This document shows positions 51,969 through 60,819 of a stretch of 64,000 nt of DNA, one piece after another. Positions within the stretch are counted from its first letter, which is position 1. Each line of letters begins with the position of its first letter. The position numbers and the translations under genes were made by a program. This stretch comes from Rhizobium sp. Leaf371 (GTDB taxonomy: Bacteria; Pseudomonadota; Alphaproteobacteria; Rhizobiales; Rhizobiaceae). The DNA lies in assembly GCF_001424045.1 (NCBI RefSeq), contig NZ_LMQB01000003.1, positions 203,954 through 267,953 of the forward strand, written 5' to 3'. The notes under the pieces were generated by a model. That model ran no database searches. It had not been told where the DNA came from and was given only the letters and a program-made list of their open reading frames with translations.

Positions 51969-52883
51969 ATGGACCGCTGGACCGAATTCCACGTCTTCGT
52001 CAAAATCGCCGAAGAGCGCAGCATGACAAAAGCTGCAAGCACGCTCGGTCTGTCGATATCCGGCATCAGTCGCCACCTCATGAACCTCGAAACACGTCTT
52101 GGGGCGAGGCTTGTCCAGCGGTCGACACGGCAGCTCAGCCTGACCAGCGAGGGAGAGGCTCTCTTCGCTGACGCGCGCGATCTCCTTGCGACCTGGGATG
52201 CTGCGGAAGCCAATGTCACAGCGCGCTCGCATGCACCGACCGGACGATTGCGCATTGGCGCTTCCCTGTCGTTCTCGCTCCTGCATCTCATGCCTGTGGT
52301 CGCACAGTTCCGGCAGCTTTACCCGGCCCTTTCCATCGAGATCATCTCTTCAAACCGCTACTACGACATCATAGAAAACGGCCTGGATCTGGCCATTCGC
52401 ACGCGGCGGGTCGAAGCGGACAGCTCGATCACCATCCGCCGTTTGGGTGAAACCCGAAGACTGCTGGCGGCATCACCGCGTTACCTCCGTGATCGGGGCA
52501 CGCCGAGACATCCCAACGAGCTACTCGATCACGATCTCATCCTCTATACGCTGGCCGATAACTGGAACGAATTTCGCTTCAGACGCGGTGACGAGACCAT
52601 CCTGGTCAAGGTCGACGGAGCGATTCTCGCCAATGATGGCCAGTTGATTTGCCAGGCCGCGCGGGATGGCTTGGGAATACTCGCGCAGCCGACGTACATC
52701 GTTCAGGACGATCTGGACGCTGGACGTTTGATCAAGGTTCTGGATGACTGGGACCTTCCCCGGCTCACCATGAACATTGCCTATCCCAGCAAGTCTTTCA
52801 TGCCTGTAAGAACGCGACTTTTTATTGACTTTCTGGTCGAACGCTTCCGTCTGAATGACTTCGAACGGCAGTGGAACTGCTAG
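51969..52883 (+). CDS. LysR family transcriptional regulator
   Basis: Regulator of 304 residues from the ATG at 51969; a GTG at 51963 is also possible. The N-terminal helix-turn-helix reads FVKIAEERSMTKAASTLGLSISGISRHLMNLE (in parts), of the AaeR/DmlR-like subgroup. The effector domain includes GRLRIGASLSFSLLHLMPVV, NRYYDIIENGLDLAIRTRRV and AARDGLGILAQPTYIVQDDL. It is 137 bp upstream of the ABC/hydroxyquinol cluster on the same strand and is the obvious candidate regulator of it. Base composition is lower in GC than the left part of the window. Confidence 0.9.
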   Translation: MDRWTEFHVFVKIAEERSMTKAASTLGLSISGISRHLMNLETRLGARLVQRSTRQLSLTSEGEALFADARDLLATWDAAEANVTARSHAPTGRLRIGASLSFSLLHLMPVVAQFRQLYPALSIEIISSNRYYDIIENGLDLAIRTRRVEADSSITIRRLGETRRLLAASPRYLRDRGTPRHPNELLDHDLILYTLADNWNEFRFRRGDETILVKVDGAILANDGQLICQAARDGLGILAQPTYIVQDDLDAGRLIKVLDDWDLPRLTMNIAYPSKSFMPVRTRLFIDFLVERFRLNDFERQWNC

Positions 52884-53020
52884 CAATTTGCGTTTTCTGC
52901 AAAAATGTTTCTCGAATAGCCCTGTTCATCTCGTTTTCTGTGAATGTTAGGGAGTCGGTGGCGTCACGCTGGTGACCGCTTAAACCGTATGCCTGAAGTT
53001 TCAAATGGGAGGAAATTGTC

Positions 53021-54094
53021 ATGAAGGGCCTACTTACCGCATTGCTGGTAACCACTGCTTCTCTAGCCGGCCTGAACGCCGCACAGGCACAGACGAAGGA
53101 AAAGGTCTTTTTCCTTCTGCCCAACACAACCACTATCCGATTTGAAAACAGGGATGCGCCGTTTTTCGTCGAAGCGATGAAAGTCGCTCGGCCGGACGCT
53201 CAGGTCACCGTACAGAACGCGCAGGGCGACCCCCAGCAGCAGCAGCGCCAGATCGAGGACGCAATCTCGCAGGGCGCGAGCCTCATCCTGCTGACTTCCG
53301 CAGACGCCAACTTGGTGGCCGGAGCGCTGGCAGCCGCGCAGACCGCAAACGTGCCGGTCGTTCTCTACGACCATGACGCGGTTGGCGGCAAGGCGGAAGC
53401 TCATGTCGTCTTCGATTCGCTGGCCGTAGGTCAGGCACAGGGCAAACGCGCTGCCGAACTCATCAGCAAGATGAGCAAGTCGCCGGTGAAGGTAGCCCGA
53501 GTGAAAGGAAATCAGGGCGAATATGGCACGGGACAATATGAAAAGGGCCAGAACGAATTTCTGCAGCCTCTGATCGACTCGGGTAAAGTGAAGGTCGTGT
53601 GCGAACAGTACACCCAGAACTGGGATCCGACGCTCGCCCAGTCGTTCGCGGAAGACTGCCTGACCAAAAACGGCGGCGATGTCGACGTGTTTGTCGGGAT
53701 GAACGACGGCACCACCGGCGGTTCCGTCGCTGCGCTGATCAGCCAGGGCTTCAAAGCTGGCGACAAGCTGGTGACCGGTGGCCAGGACGCGACCGTGGAG
53801 GCGCTTCGCTACGTCGTCCAAGGCTGGCAGGACAATTCGGTTCTAAAGGATCTCAAGGTCGAGGCGACCGAGGCAGCCAAGGTTGTCGCGTCGATCCTCG
53901 ACGGCAAGGGGGTTCCTCAAGACCTGGTGAACGGCAAAGTCAACAACCAGTTCATGGATGTACCGGCTATCCTGCTGCCGGTCGAGAACATCACGAAGGA
54001 TAACCTCGGCGAAGTCGTGACAAAGGGTATCTGGACCTGGAAGGAAATCTGCCAAGGCATCGAAAGCACCGAGGTCTGCAAGGCCAACATGTAA
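53021..54094 (+). CDS. Sugar/cyclitol-type periplasmic binding protein (Peripla_BP_4)
   Basis: Periplasmic receptor of 357 residues preceded by a GGGAGG ribosome-binding site. The Sec signal peptide (MKGLLTALLVTTASLAGLNA) ends near AQAQ. The mature part has VFFLLPNTTTIRFENRDAPF, QRQIEDAISQGASLILLTSA, VVLYDHDAVGGKAEAHVVFD and VDVFVGMNDGTTGGSVAALI, the RbsB-like fold. Such receptors bind pentoses, hexoses or inositol. It starts a co-directional run that ends with ring-cleavage genes, so a cyclitol or sugar conjugate is a likely ligand. Confidence 0.91.
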   Translation: MKGLLTALLVTTASLAGLNAAQAQTKEKVFFLLPNTTTIRFENRDAPFFVEAMKVARPDAQVTVQNAQGDPQQQQRQIEDAISQGASLILLTSADANLVAGALAAAQTANVPVVLYDHDAVGGKAEAHVVFDSLAVGQAQGKRAAELISKMSKSPVKVARVKGNQGEYGTGQYEKGQNEFLQPLIDSGKVKVVCEQYTQNWDPTLAQSFAEDCLTKNGGDVDVFVGMNDGTTGGSVAALISQGFKAGDKLVTGGQDATVEALRYVVQGWQDNSVLKDLKVEATEAAKVVASILDGKGVPQDLVNGKVNNQFMDVPAILLPVENITKDNLGEVVTKGIWTWKEICQGIESTEVCKANM

Positions 54095-54102
54095 TCGTTT
54101 GG

Positions 54103-54123
54103 GCGGGCGGCTTCGCCGTCCGC
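54103..54123 (+). terminator. Stem-loop with UUCG-type loop after the binding-protein gene
   Basis: GCGGGCGGC pairs with GCCGTCCGC (one G-U pair) around TTC, forming a C(UUCG)G-like turn. It lies nine bases after the stop codon and probably stabilises the receptor mRNA within the operon. Confidence 0.55.
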
Positions 54124-54150
54124 TCGTTGCGTTCCCGGGAGGATTGATTG

Positions 54151-54957
54151 ATGACAGCACTGGCAGCCGAACGGCCGCTTTCCGCTCACAACGGCACAAC
54201 GCCACTTGTTTCGCTTCGCAATATACAGAAGCACTTCGGCTCGCTGCATGCCTTGCGGGGGGCCTCCGTCGAAGTCTATCCCGGCGAGATCGTCGCGCTC
54301 GTCGGTGACAACGGTGCAGGAAAGTCAACTCTGGTCAAAGTCATGGCGGGCGTGCATGCCGCAGACTCCGGGGAGTATCTTTTCGAGGGAAAGCCGGTCC
54401 AGGTCAGAAAGCCAACGGATGCGACAGCATTGGGCATTCAGACGGTGTATCAGGACCTGTCTCTGTGCAGCAATCTTGACGCGGTTCAGAACCTCTTCCT
54501 GGGCCGCGAGCGAACAGGTTCCTGGTGGAGCGGCGGACGCATCCGCCGGGCCGAATGCGAAGTGCGGGCCCGGGAGCTGCTTACCAGAATGCGGCTTGGC
54601 AACCTGTCGCTCACCCGCCCCGTCGGAGCGATGTCAGGAGGGCAACGCCAGAACATCGCCATCGCACGCTCCATCCTTGAGACCCCAAAGGTCGTGATCC
54701 TGGACGAGCCAACCGCCGCCCTCAGCCATTCCGCTGCGGAAGGCGTCTCGTCGCTTATCCGGACCCTGGCGGACCAGGGTCTGGGCGTCGTGATCGTCAG
54801 CCATGACATCCACCATTTCGTCGTGAACGCGACTGACCGGATTGAAGTCATGCGACTGGGCACCAACGTCGCGAGCTTCAAATCCAAGGATGTCACCGGC
54901 GAGCAGGTTGTCAACGCAATGGTCGGCGGCAACGAAGGCGTCAATCTCGCGGGCTAA
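54151..54957 (+). CDS. Single-domain sugar-type ABC ATPase (FrcA-like)
   Basis: ATPase of 268 residues with only one nucleotide-binding domain, unlike the roughly 500-residue RbsA type at 511-2046. It has GDNGAGKSTLVKVMAGVH, signature MSGGQRQNIAIARSI, Walker B VVILDEPTAALSH and VVIVSHDIHHFV. Single-domain versions such as FrcA of Sinorhizobium work as dimers. GGAGG stands just before the ATG at 54151. It follows the receptor gene by 56 bp and precedes the permease by 33 bp. Confidence 0.92.
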   Translation: MTALAAERPLSAHNGTTPLVSLRNIQKHFGSLHALRGASVEVYPGEIVALVGDNGAGKSTLVKVMAGVHAADSGEYLFEGKPVQVRKPTDATALGIQTVYQDLSLCSNLDAVQNLFLGRERTGSWWSGGRIRRAECEVRARELLTRMRLGNLSLTRPVGAMSGGQRQNIAIARSILETPKVVILDEPTAALSHSAAEGVSSLIRTLADQGLGVVIVSHDIHHFVVNATDRIEVMRLGTNVASFKSKDVTGEQVVNAMVGGNEGVNLAG

Positions 54958-54990
54958 CCGCAAGCTCTTTTACACATTGAGGAAATTCCA

Positions 54991-56199
54991 ATGGCCAACA
55001 CCCTGACCGTTGATGCCCCTGCGCGACGCCCGCGCCGAAGCTTCGGCGAGCTTCTCTCAAGTGACCTGCGCGCCCTCCCGATCGTCATCGGTCTTGTCGC
55101 GCTCGGCATTTTCTTCGCGTCCCAGAGCGATGTGTTCCTTACCTCGCGGAACCTCTCGAACCTTCTGGTTCAAAGTACAGTGGTCGGCATCATGGCGCTG
55201 GGCCTCATGTTCGTTCTACTTGTCAAGGAAATCGACCTTTCCATCGCGGCGATCAACGGCATTACGTCCGTCCTCATGGCCAAGTTCATTGTTGAATTCG
55301 GTTTTTCTCCCTTGATTGCCGTCCCTGCGGCGATCCTCTTCGGCGCCGCGATCGGAAGCTGCTCGGCCCGCTGGGTCACCTTTGTGGGGGTCCCGTCTTT
55401 TGTGGTGACGCTGGGCCTCGGGCTTGCGCTCAACGGCCTGCAGCTTATTCTCCTGCCGCCGACCGCCCGCTACGGCCTTCAGCAAACGGGCATCGAAAGA
55501 ATTGCGCTCACAAATATCAGTGGTGTCTGGGCCTGGCTGTCTCTCCTCGTCGGCATCGTCGTCTATGCCGGTCTGGTCCTGTCAGATGTCGCCCGGCGAA
55601 AGAGAGCCGGTCTACAGTCGCCCGTCATTCAGAGCGTCGTCCTGCCGATCGCCGCTGCGGCCGTGTTCGGTAGCGTCGTCGTGGCGATCCTGGCCGCGCA
55701 TCAGGGAATCCCGCTTGTCGTGCTGATTTTCGCAATGCTGCTGGGCGTAGGGGGATATACGCTGAACAGCACGCAGTTCGGACTGTATCTCTACGCGGTG
55801 GGCAACAACGAGGAGGCCGCTCGCCGCGCCGGCATCAAAGTCGCGCGCATCAAAATGGCGGCATTTGCGATTGCAGGTGGCGTGGCGGCGCTCGCCGGCG
55901 TGATTGCCGCCTCCCGGACACTCGGTGTCGGCGTATTCTCCGGCGGTGGTGTCGGCGGCGGGACATTGCTGCTGGAATCCATAGCCGCGGCGGTCATCGG
56001 CGGTGTCAGCCTGTTCGGTGGCCGGGGATCCATTCACGCGGCTCTGCTCGGAGCGCTTGTGATCGGTACTGTCAGCAACGGCCTGAACCTTCTAGGCGTC
56101 GAAAATGAGGTCCGTCTGATCGTCACTGGCCTCCTGCTGGTCTTGGCAGTATCGATCGACAAACTCATCGAGCGGGCGACCGGCCACCAGAGCTTCTAG
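54991..56199 (+). CDS. Sugar-type ABC transporter permease (FrcC/RbsC family)
   Basis: Inner-membrane permease of 402 residues, longer than RbsC (about 320), with roughly ten spans. It has LLVQSTVVGIMALGLMFVLL, KEIDLSIAAINGITSVLMA (the FDLSIG-like site), GVPSFVVTLGLGLALNGLQL and YAVGNNEEAARRAGIKVARI. The last is the conserved cytoplasmic loop of this family. GGGTLLLESIAAAVIGGVSLFGG closes the core. It completes the importer with the genes at 53021 and 54151. Confidence 0.92.
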   Translation: MANTLTVDAPARRPRRSFGELLSSDLRALPIVIGLVALGIFFASQSDVFLTSRNLSNLLVQSTVVGIMALGLMFVLLVKEIDLSIAAINGITSVLMAKFIVEFGFSPLIAVPAAILFGAAIGSCSARWVTFVGVPSFVVTLGLGLALNGLQLILLPPTARYGLQQTGIERIALTNISGVWAWLSLLVGIVVYAGLVLSDVARRKRAGLQSPVIQSVVLPIAAAAVFGSVVVAILAAHQGIPLVVLIFAMLLGVGGYTLNSTQFGLYLYAVGNNEEAARRAGIKVARIKMAAFAIAGGVAALAGVIAASRTLGVGVFSGGGVGGGTLLLESIAAAVIGGVSLFGGRGSIHAALLGALVIGTVSNGLNLLGVENEVRLIVTGLLLVLAVSIDKLIERATGHQSF

Positions 56200-56206
56200 C
56201 CTAGCC

Positions 56207-56224
56207 GGCGTCCTGCGGGACGCC
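56207..56224 (+). terminator. Short hairpin after the permease gene
   Basis: GGCGTCC pairs perfectly with GGACGCC around TGCG, eight bases after the permease stop. It may mark partial termination between transport and enzyme genes. Confidence 0.5.
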
Positions 56225-56260
56225 ACGCGGTGCATGACGGAATACGAGAAAGGGCAAGAC

Positions 56261-57139
56261 ATGAAAATTGAAGATATCGATCTTTGCGCAAGCTACTGGA
56301 CGGTCAGCGGCGCTGTATACCCCGGCTCGCAGACGGAGATCAGCCCGTTCACCCTGAAGGACCGGGCCGAAGTTTGCGGGCGTACCGGCTGGCGGGGCAT
56401 GGGCTTTGTCCTTGACGATATGGCCGCATCCATCGAACACTACGGTCTGCCCACGGTCCGTCGAATCTTCTCAGACAACGGCATCAAACACGTTGAACTC
56501 GAATTCCTGGTTGACTGGCATCTCGCGGGCGCGCGTCGCCTCGCCTCCGATTCCATGTATACCCGCCTGCTCGACATGGGGGCGGAGCTCGGCATCAAGA
56601 AGATCAAGATCGGCGGCGGCGTCTTCGAAGAGGGCGAACCCGATCTGCCCGCGATGCGCGACGCCCTAGCGGTGATTTGCCAGCGTGCCGCGCCCCTCGG
56701 GATCGACATCGTTATTGAATTCCTCCCCTTTGCCAGCATTAACACCATCAAGAGGGGCTTGGCTCTCTTTGAAGGGCTTGGCACCACCAACGGAGGTCTT
56801 CTGGTCGACACCTGGCACATCGAGCGTGGCGGCATGACCGCGGACGATATCCGGCAGATACCTCTCGACCTGCTGCGTGCCGCCGAACTCGATGATGCGG
56901 GCCCCGAGGTTCTCGGCTCCCTCTTCAACGACTCCACCCACTACCGCCGCTTGTGCGGCGAAGGCTCGATCGACATAGCCTCTCAGATCCAGGCGATCCT
57001 CGACGTCGGCTATCGCGGCTATTGGGGTGTGGAGGTCATTTCCGCCTATCACCGCCATCTTCCGCTCGAGATCGCGGCGCAGCGGGCGTTCGATACGACA
57101 ATTGAGCAGTTTCGGTCCGTAACACTGCCTGCCAGCTGA
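56261..57139 (+). CDS. TIM-barrel sugar isomerase/epimerase or dehydratase (AP_endonuc_2 fold)
   Basis: Enzyme of 292 residues from the ATG at 56261, preceded by AAAGGG. It has the xylose-isomerase-like TIM barrel. Likely metal ligands are Glu153 in DIVIEFLPFAS, Asp183 and His186 in LVDTWHIERGG, and Glu258 in YWGVEVISAYH. The same fold includes IolE (2-keto-inositol dehydratase), 3-dehydroshikimate dehydratase and hexulose epimerases. Between an importer and an IolG-like dehydrogenase, a dehydratase acting on a ketocyclitol is plausible. An eliminase acting on a 3-keto-glycoside is the main alternative. Confidence 0.83.
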   Translation: MKIEDIDLCASYWTVSGAVYPGSQTEISPFTLKDRAEVCGRTGWRGMGFVLDDMAASIEHYGLPTVRRIFSDNGIKHVELEFLVDWHLAGARRLASDSMYTRLLDMGAELGIKKIKIGGGVFEEGEPDLPAMRDALAVICQRAAPLGIDIVIEFLPFASINTIKRGLALFEGLGTTNGGLLVDTWHIERGGMTADDIRQIPLDLLRAAELDDAGPEVLGSLFNDSTHYRRLCGEGSIDIASQIQAILDVGYRGYWGVEVISAYHRHLPLEIAAQRAFDTTIEQFRSVTLPAS

Positions 57140-57192
57140 GCAGCCTTCCTGGGCAGGGCGTCTGCCGAAAATGAACACTAGGGACATACAAG

Positions 57193-58188
57193 ATGGTAAG
57201 AATCGCAGTTCTAGGTGCAGGGCGCATCGGCAAAATCCACGCCGCGAGCGTGGCAGCGAATGCAAAGGCCAAGCTGGTGGTTATCGCCGATCCCTTCGCG
57301 GATGCCGTCAAGCCTGTCGCGGCGGCCCATGGTGCAGAAGCCATGACCGATGCCATGGCTGCCATCGAGCGCACGGACGTTGATGCCGTTGTCATCGGGA
57401 CGCCAACCGATACACATGTGGCGTTTCTGATGAGGGCGGTCGAGCTTGGCAAGGCGGTTCTCTGCGAAAAGCCGATCGATCTCGACATGGCCAAGAGCGA
57501 AAGTGCGGCTGCCGAGGTGGAGCGGAGAGGCGGCAAGGTCATGCTCGCCTTTAATCGTCGCTTCGACAGCACCTTCGCCGAAATGCGCCGCGCCATTGAC
57601 GCCGGCCGTATCGGCGATGTCCGCCAGGTCGTCATCTCAAGCCGTGATCCTGGCATGCCGCCTCCCGCATATGTGAAGACCTCTGGCGGCATCTTTCGCG
57701 ATATGACTATCCACGATTTCGATATGGCGCGCTGGTTGCTCGGAGAAGAGCCGGTCTTGGTGACGGCGGTCGGATCACGCCTCATCGACCCTGCACTGGT
57801 CAGCCAATATGACGACTACGATACCGTCATGGTCGTGTTGCAGACTGCGAGCGGCAAGCAAGCCCACATCAACAACTGCCGGGAAGCCGTCTACGGGTAC
57901 GACCAGCGCGTCGAAGTCCTGGGCGCCACCGGAATGCTCACGCAGGACAACCTCCGCCCCACCACGATGCGCCTTACGACCGCCGAACTGACCGACGCGC
58001 GCGAGCCTCTGCTCAATTTTTTCCTCGAGCGCTATGCACAAGCCTACCGCGCTGAGATGGACGCCTTCATCGACGCGATCGACGGTGGCAAACCCATGCC
58101 CACAACCGTGCGTGACGGGGTGCTGGCACTTCGCCTTGCTGAATGCGCGGTCGAGTCCGCACGCTCCGGCCAAGCGGTCAGAGTCTAA
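57193..58188 (+). CDS. Gfo/Idh/MocA oxidoreductase, inositol 2-dehydrogenase-like (IolG)
   Basis: NAD-dependent cyclitol or sugar dehydrogenase of 331 residues. The nucleotide site is IAVLGAGRIGKIHAASV. CEKPIDLD carries the catalytic Lys93, and FRDMTIHDFDMARWLLGEEP carries Asp170 and His174. These, with AFNRRFDSTF, NNCREAVYGYDQRVEVLGA and FFLERYAQAYRAEMDAF, are characteristic of myo-inositol 2-dehydrogenases rather than generic family members. It begins 53 bp after the TIM-barrel gene. It probably oxidises an inositol-like substrate to the ketone as the first cytoplasmic step of this cluster. Confidence 0.87.
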   Translation: MVRIAVLGAGRIGKIHAASVAANAKAKLVVIADPFADAVKPVAAAHGAEAMTDAMAAIERTDVDAVVIGTPTDTHVAFLMRAVELGKAVLCEKPIDLDMAKSESAAAEVERRGGKVMLAFNRRFDSTFAEMRRAIDAGRIGDVRQVVISSRDPGMPPPAYVKTSGGIFRDMTIHDFDMARWLLGEEPVLVTAVGSRLIDPALVSQYDDYDTVMVVLQTASGKQAHINNCREAVYGYDQRVEVLGATGMLTQDNLRPTTMRLTTAELTDAREPLLNFFLERYAQAYRAEMDAFIDAIDGGKPMPTTVRDGVLALRLAECAVESARSGQAVRV

Positions 58189-58218
58189 CCAAACACCTTC
58201 GCTGGGAGAGGAACTGCC

Positions 58219-59304
58219 ATGACCTACGCTATTGGACACGACACCACGCTCGGGATTGCCTGCCTCGGCATCACCCATCCCCACACATCAGGACGCGTGA
58301 AAGCCTTTCAGCGCATGCCGAACGCAAAGGTCCTTGGTGCCTACGATCAGAGCCCGCTGCTCGATCCCTTCGTCGATGCCATGGGCATTGCCAAGCGGAC
58401 GAAGGAGGACATCCTCGCGGACCCGGACGTTCACGCGGTCCTGATCCATCCGAAAAGCTACCTGATGGCCGAATGGTCAATCGAGGCTATGGAAGCCGGC
58501 AAGGCTGTGCTTTGTGAAAAGCCTGCCGGACGGGGTTCGAACGATACCGTGCGGCTGATTGACACCGTTGAGAAGACCGGCCAGCTGTTCCAGGTCGGCT
58601 ACTGCTGGCGCTACGCTCCCTCAGTGGACCGTATGCAGGAAATTCTAAAGGCGGGCCAACTGGGCAAGGTGTTGCAGGTGCGTGCCCATTCCGGTTGCTC
58701 CCACGGCGAGGCTGATACTGACCACATGCGCCAGCCGGGAGATATCGGCGGGGCCTTCTATGTGATCGGGTGCCATACCATCGATCGACTGCTGCTGCAT
58801 TTCGGGATGCCGACGTCCGTCAACGCGCGGATCACGAAATTCGATGGTGTTATGGTCCCTGCTGCACGTGAAGACGCGGCCGGCGCGATCCTGAACTATC
58901 CCGACAAAATGATCACAATCGACTTCATGTCGTGGGATCCGCTTCCATGGACCGAGGGGTGGGATATCACCGCCTACGGTACAGAAGGCGTCATGCATTC
59001 CCGTCCTCTTCCGGCGTCCTATAAGCTCTATAGCACGGGCAAGGCAGGTCTTCCGGAGGGTTGGACAGAATGGAACGAAACTAGCTTCCCCGAGATTTGG
59101 GCTGTTCGGAAAACCGTCTACTCGCCGGAAATCGCTGAGATTGGCAACCCGGTTTACTTTGATCGCGAGGCTGCATCCTTCGAGCACGCGCTTCGCACGG
59201 GTGCGCCATCGAATGTTCCGGCGCAGCAGGCCCATAATATCAACCGGATCTTGGAGGCGCTCTTCCAGTCGTCATCGAAGAACGGTGCCGAGGTTCAGCT
59301 CTGA
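58219..59304 (+). CDS. Gfo/Idh/MocA family oxidoreductase
   Basis: Second member of the family, 361 residues, clearly different from the IolG-like neighbour. It has LGIACLGITHPHTSGRVKAF at the N-terminus, AVLCEKPAGRGSNDTVRLID with the catalytic Lys, VGYCWRYAPSVDRMQEIL and GGAFYVIGCHTIDRLLLHFG with the His. The usual Asp before that His appears replaced, so the active site may be altered. ITIDFMSWDPLPWTEGWDIT belongs to the C-terminal sheet. It may perform a second oxidation, or an epimerisation via a keto intermediate. It starts 30 bp after the preceding gene. Confidence 0.86.
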   Translation: MTYAIGHDTTLGIACLGITHPHTSGRVKAFQRMPNAKVLGAYDQSPLLDPFVDAMGIAKRTKEDILADPDVHAVLIHPKSYLMAEWSIEAMEAGKAVLCEKPAGRGSNDTVRLIDTVEKTGQLFQVGYCWRYAPSVDRMQEILKAGQLGKVLQVRAHSGCSHGEADTDHMRQPGDIGGAFYVIGCHTIDRLLLHFGMPTSVNARITKFDGVMVPAAREDAAGAILNYPDKMITIDFMSWDPLPWTEGWDITAYGTEGVMHSRPLPASYKLYSTGKAGLPEGWTEWNETSFPEIWAVRKTVYSPEIAEIGNPVYFDREAASFEHALRTGAPSNVPAQQAHNINRILEALFQSSSKNGAEVQL

Positions 59305-59364
59305 CCTGGACAGGTTTGGGGCATCGAATGATGCCCGTCCCTCACCTGCTTTTGGAGTAGCCGG

Positions 59365-59682
59365 ATGATCAAGCATATCGTGATGTGGAATATGGCGGGC
59401 GAAACCGTGGAGGACCGCTCTGAGGCGGCTGACTTTCTTCGAACCCGCTTCGAGCAATTGCGCGGTAAAGTGCCTGGCTTGCTCCATCTGGAAGTAGGAC
59501 TCGATCAGAGCCGTGTCGACTATGCTTGCGACGTGGTTCTTTACACGGAGTTTGAAAGCCAGGAGGCTCTTGACGCGTATGCAAGTCACCCGGCCCACCT
59601 CCGTGTGAAGTCCGAATTGGGTCAAATGCGGATCGCCCGCTACCAGGTCGATTACGCCGTAACGGAACTGAGCTCCTTCTGA
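59365..59682 (+). CDS. Dabb (stress-responsive A/B barrel) domain protein
   Basis: Small ferredoxin-like barrel of 105 residues: MIKHIVMWNM at the start and the family motif AYASHPAHLRV near residue 71. Tyr72, His75 and His78 fall at the same numbers as in the plant olivetolic acid cyclase, where Tyr72 and His78 are catalytic. Dabb proteins are often of unknown role, and Y-x-x-H-P-x-H is common to many. Lying between dehydrogenases and ring-cleavage genes, it could help an enol rearrangement or aromatisation; that is inference. Confidence 0.85.
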   Translation: MIKHIVMWNMAGETVEDRSEAADFLRTRFEQLRGKVPGLLHLEVGLDQSRVDYACDVVLYTEFESQEALDAYASHPAHLRVKSELGQMRIARYQVDYAVTELSSF

Positions 59683-59703
59683 TACGCCACAAGGAATGTC
59701 CTA

Positions 59704-60765
59704 ATGAAAGACTTCGTGTACAAGGCACATCCCGCCCGTGTCGTTTTCGGGGCCGGAAAAGTGCTGTCGGTCGCGGAAGAGGTTGAAGCTATCGGGTCGC
59801 ACCGGGCGCTGGTCCTTTGCACCCCGCCACAGCGTGAACAGGCAGAGATGGTTGGCCGACTGCTTGGATCACGTCTCGCTGGGATTCACGACGGCGCACA
59901 GATGCACGTTCCCATCGAAAGCGCGCGCAAAGCGCGGGCGCTCGCCGCCGAACTGGGTGCGGATTGTGCGGTTGCCGTGGGTGGCGGATCGACAATCGGG
60001 CTTGGAAAGGCGATCGCTTTGGAGGCCGATCTCCCGATCATCGCGATCCCGACGACCTATGCCGGATCGGAAATGACGCCGATCTACGGGCTGACGGAGA
60101 ACGGGCTCAAGCGGACAGGCAAAGACGCCCGAGTGCTGCCCCGATCGGTCATCTACGACCCCGATTTGACCAAGACCCTCCCGCTCCAGATGTCGCTTGT
60201 CAGCGGCATGAATGCGATCGCCCATGCGGCCGAAGGGCTCTACGCCGAGGACGGCAACCCCGTGATGTCACTTATGGCCCAAGAGGGAATCCGCGCGCTT
60301 GCCAAGGGAATGCCCAAGCTGGCTGAGGCGCAGGACGCTGAGGACGCCCGTGCCCTCTGCCTTTATGGCGCCTGGCTCTGCGGAACCGTACTTGGAAACG
60401 TCGGGATGAGTTTGCATCACAAGCTGTGCCATACGCTTGGTGGAAGCTTCAATCTGCCGCATGCCGAAACCCATACCATCGTGCTGCCGCACGCTCTGGC
60501 TTACAACAGTCCCGCCGCGCCGGAAGCGATGCGCCAGATCGCGGAAGCGATTGGCGCAGAGGACGGGCCCATCGGTCTACACCGCATTGCAAAAGCACTC
60601 GGCATGCCGACGGCCCTTCGCGAACTCGGGCTGATGGAAGCCGACCTTGATCGCGCCTGCGAAATTGCGCTTTCAAACCCTTATTGGAACCCACGACCGA
60701 TCGAAGCAGCCCCCTTACGCGCGCTCCTGCAGCGAGCTTGGGAAGGCGCAGAGCCCCGCCCGTGA
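59704..60765 (+). CDS. Maleylacetate reductase
   Basis: Iron-type alcohol dehydrogenase family enzyme of 353 residues that reduces maleylacetate to 3-oxoadipate with NAD(P)H. Marks of the reductase are ARVVFGAGKVLSVAEEVEAI, ADCAVAVGGGSTIGLGKAIA, IAIPTTYAGSEMTPIYGLTE, SGMNAIAHAAEGLYAEDGNP and GMSLHHKLCHTLGGSFNLPH. It directly precedes the intradiol dioxygenase gene (54 bp). Maleylacetate is the expected product of hydroxyquinol cleavage, so the two genes form the usual lower pathway to 3-oxoadipate. Confidence 0.93.
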   Translation: MKDFVYKAHPARVVFGAGKVLSVAEEVEAIGSHRALVLCTPPQREQAEMVGRLLGSRLAGIHDGAQMHVPIESARKARALAAELGADCAVAVGGGSTIGLGKAIALEADLPIIAIPTTYAGSEMTPIYGLTENGLKRTGKDARVLPRSVIYDPDLTKTLPLQMSLVSGMNAIAHAAEGLYAEDGNPVMSLMAQEGIRALAKGMPKLAEAQDAEDARALCLYGAWLCGTVLGNVGMSLHHKLCHTLGGSFNLPHAETHTIVLPHALAYNSPAAPEAMRQIAEAIGAEDGPIGLHRIAKALGMPTALRELGLMEADLDRACEIALSNPYWNPRPIEAAPLRALLQRAWEGAEPRP

Positions 60766-60819
60766 CGCGCAGGGTGTCGGCTTGACCTCCTGCGGATATG
60801 AACGAGAAAGGAACGTAAG

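Noticed and set aside
56261..59682. Idea that the TIM-barrel, Gfo and small protein are a DgpABC-type C-glycoside lyase
   Set aside because: The small protein is a Dabb domain, not the beta-sandwich subunit of known C-glycoside deglycosidases; kept only as a substrate alternative.
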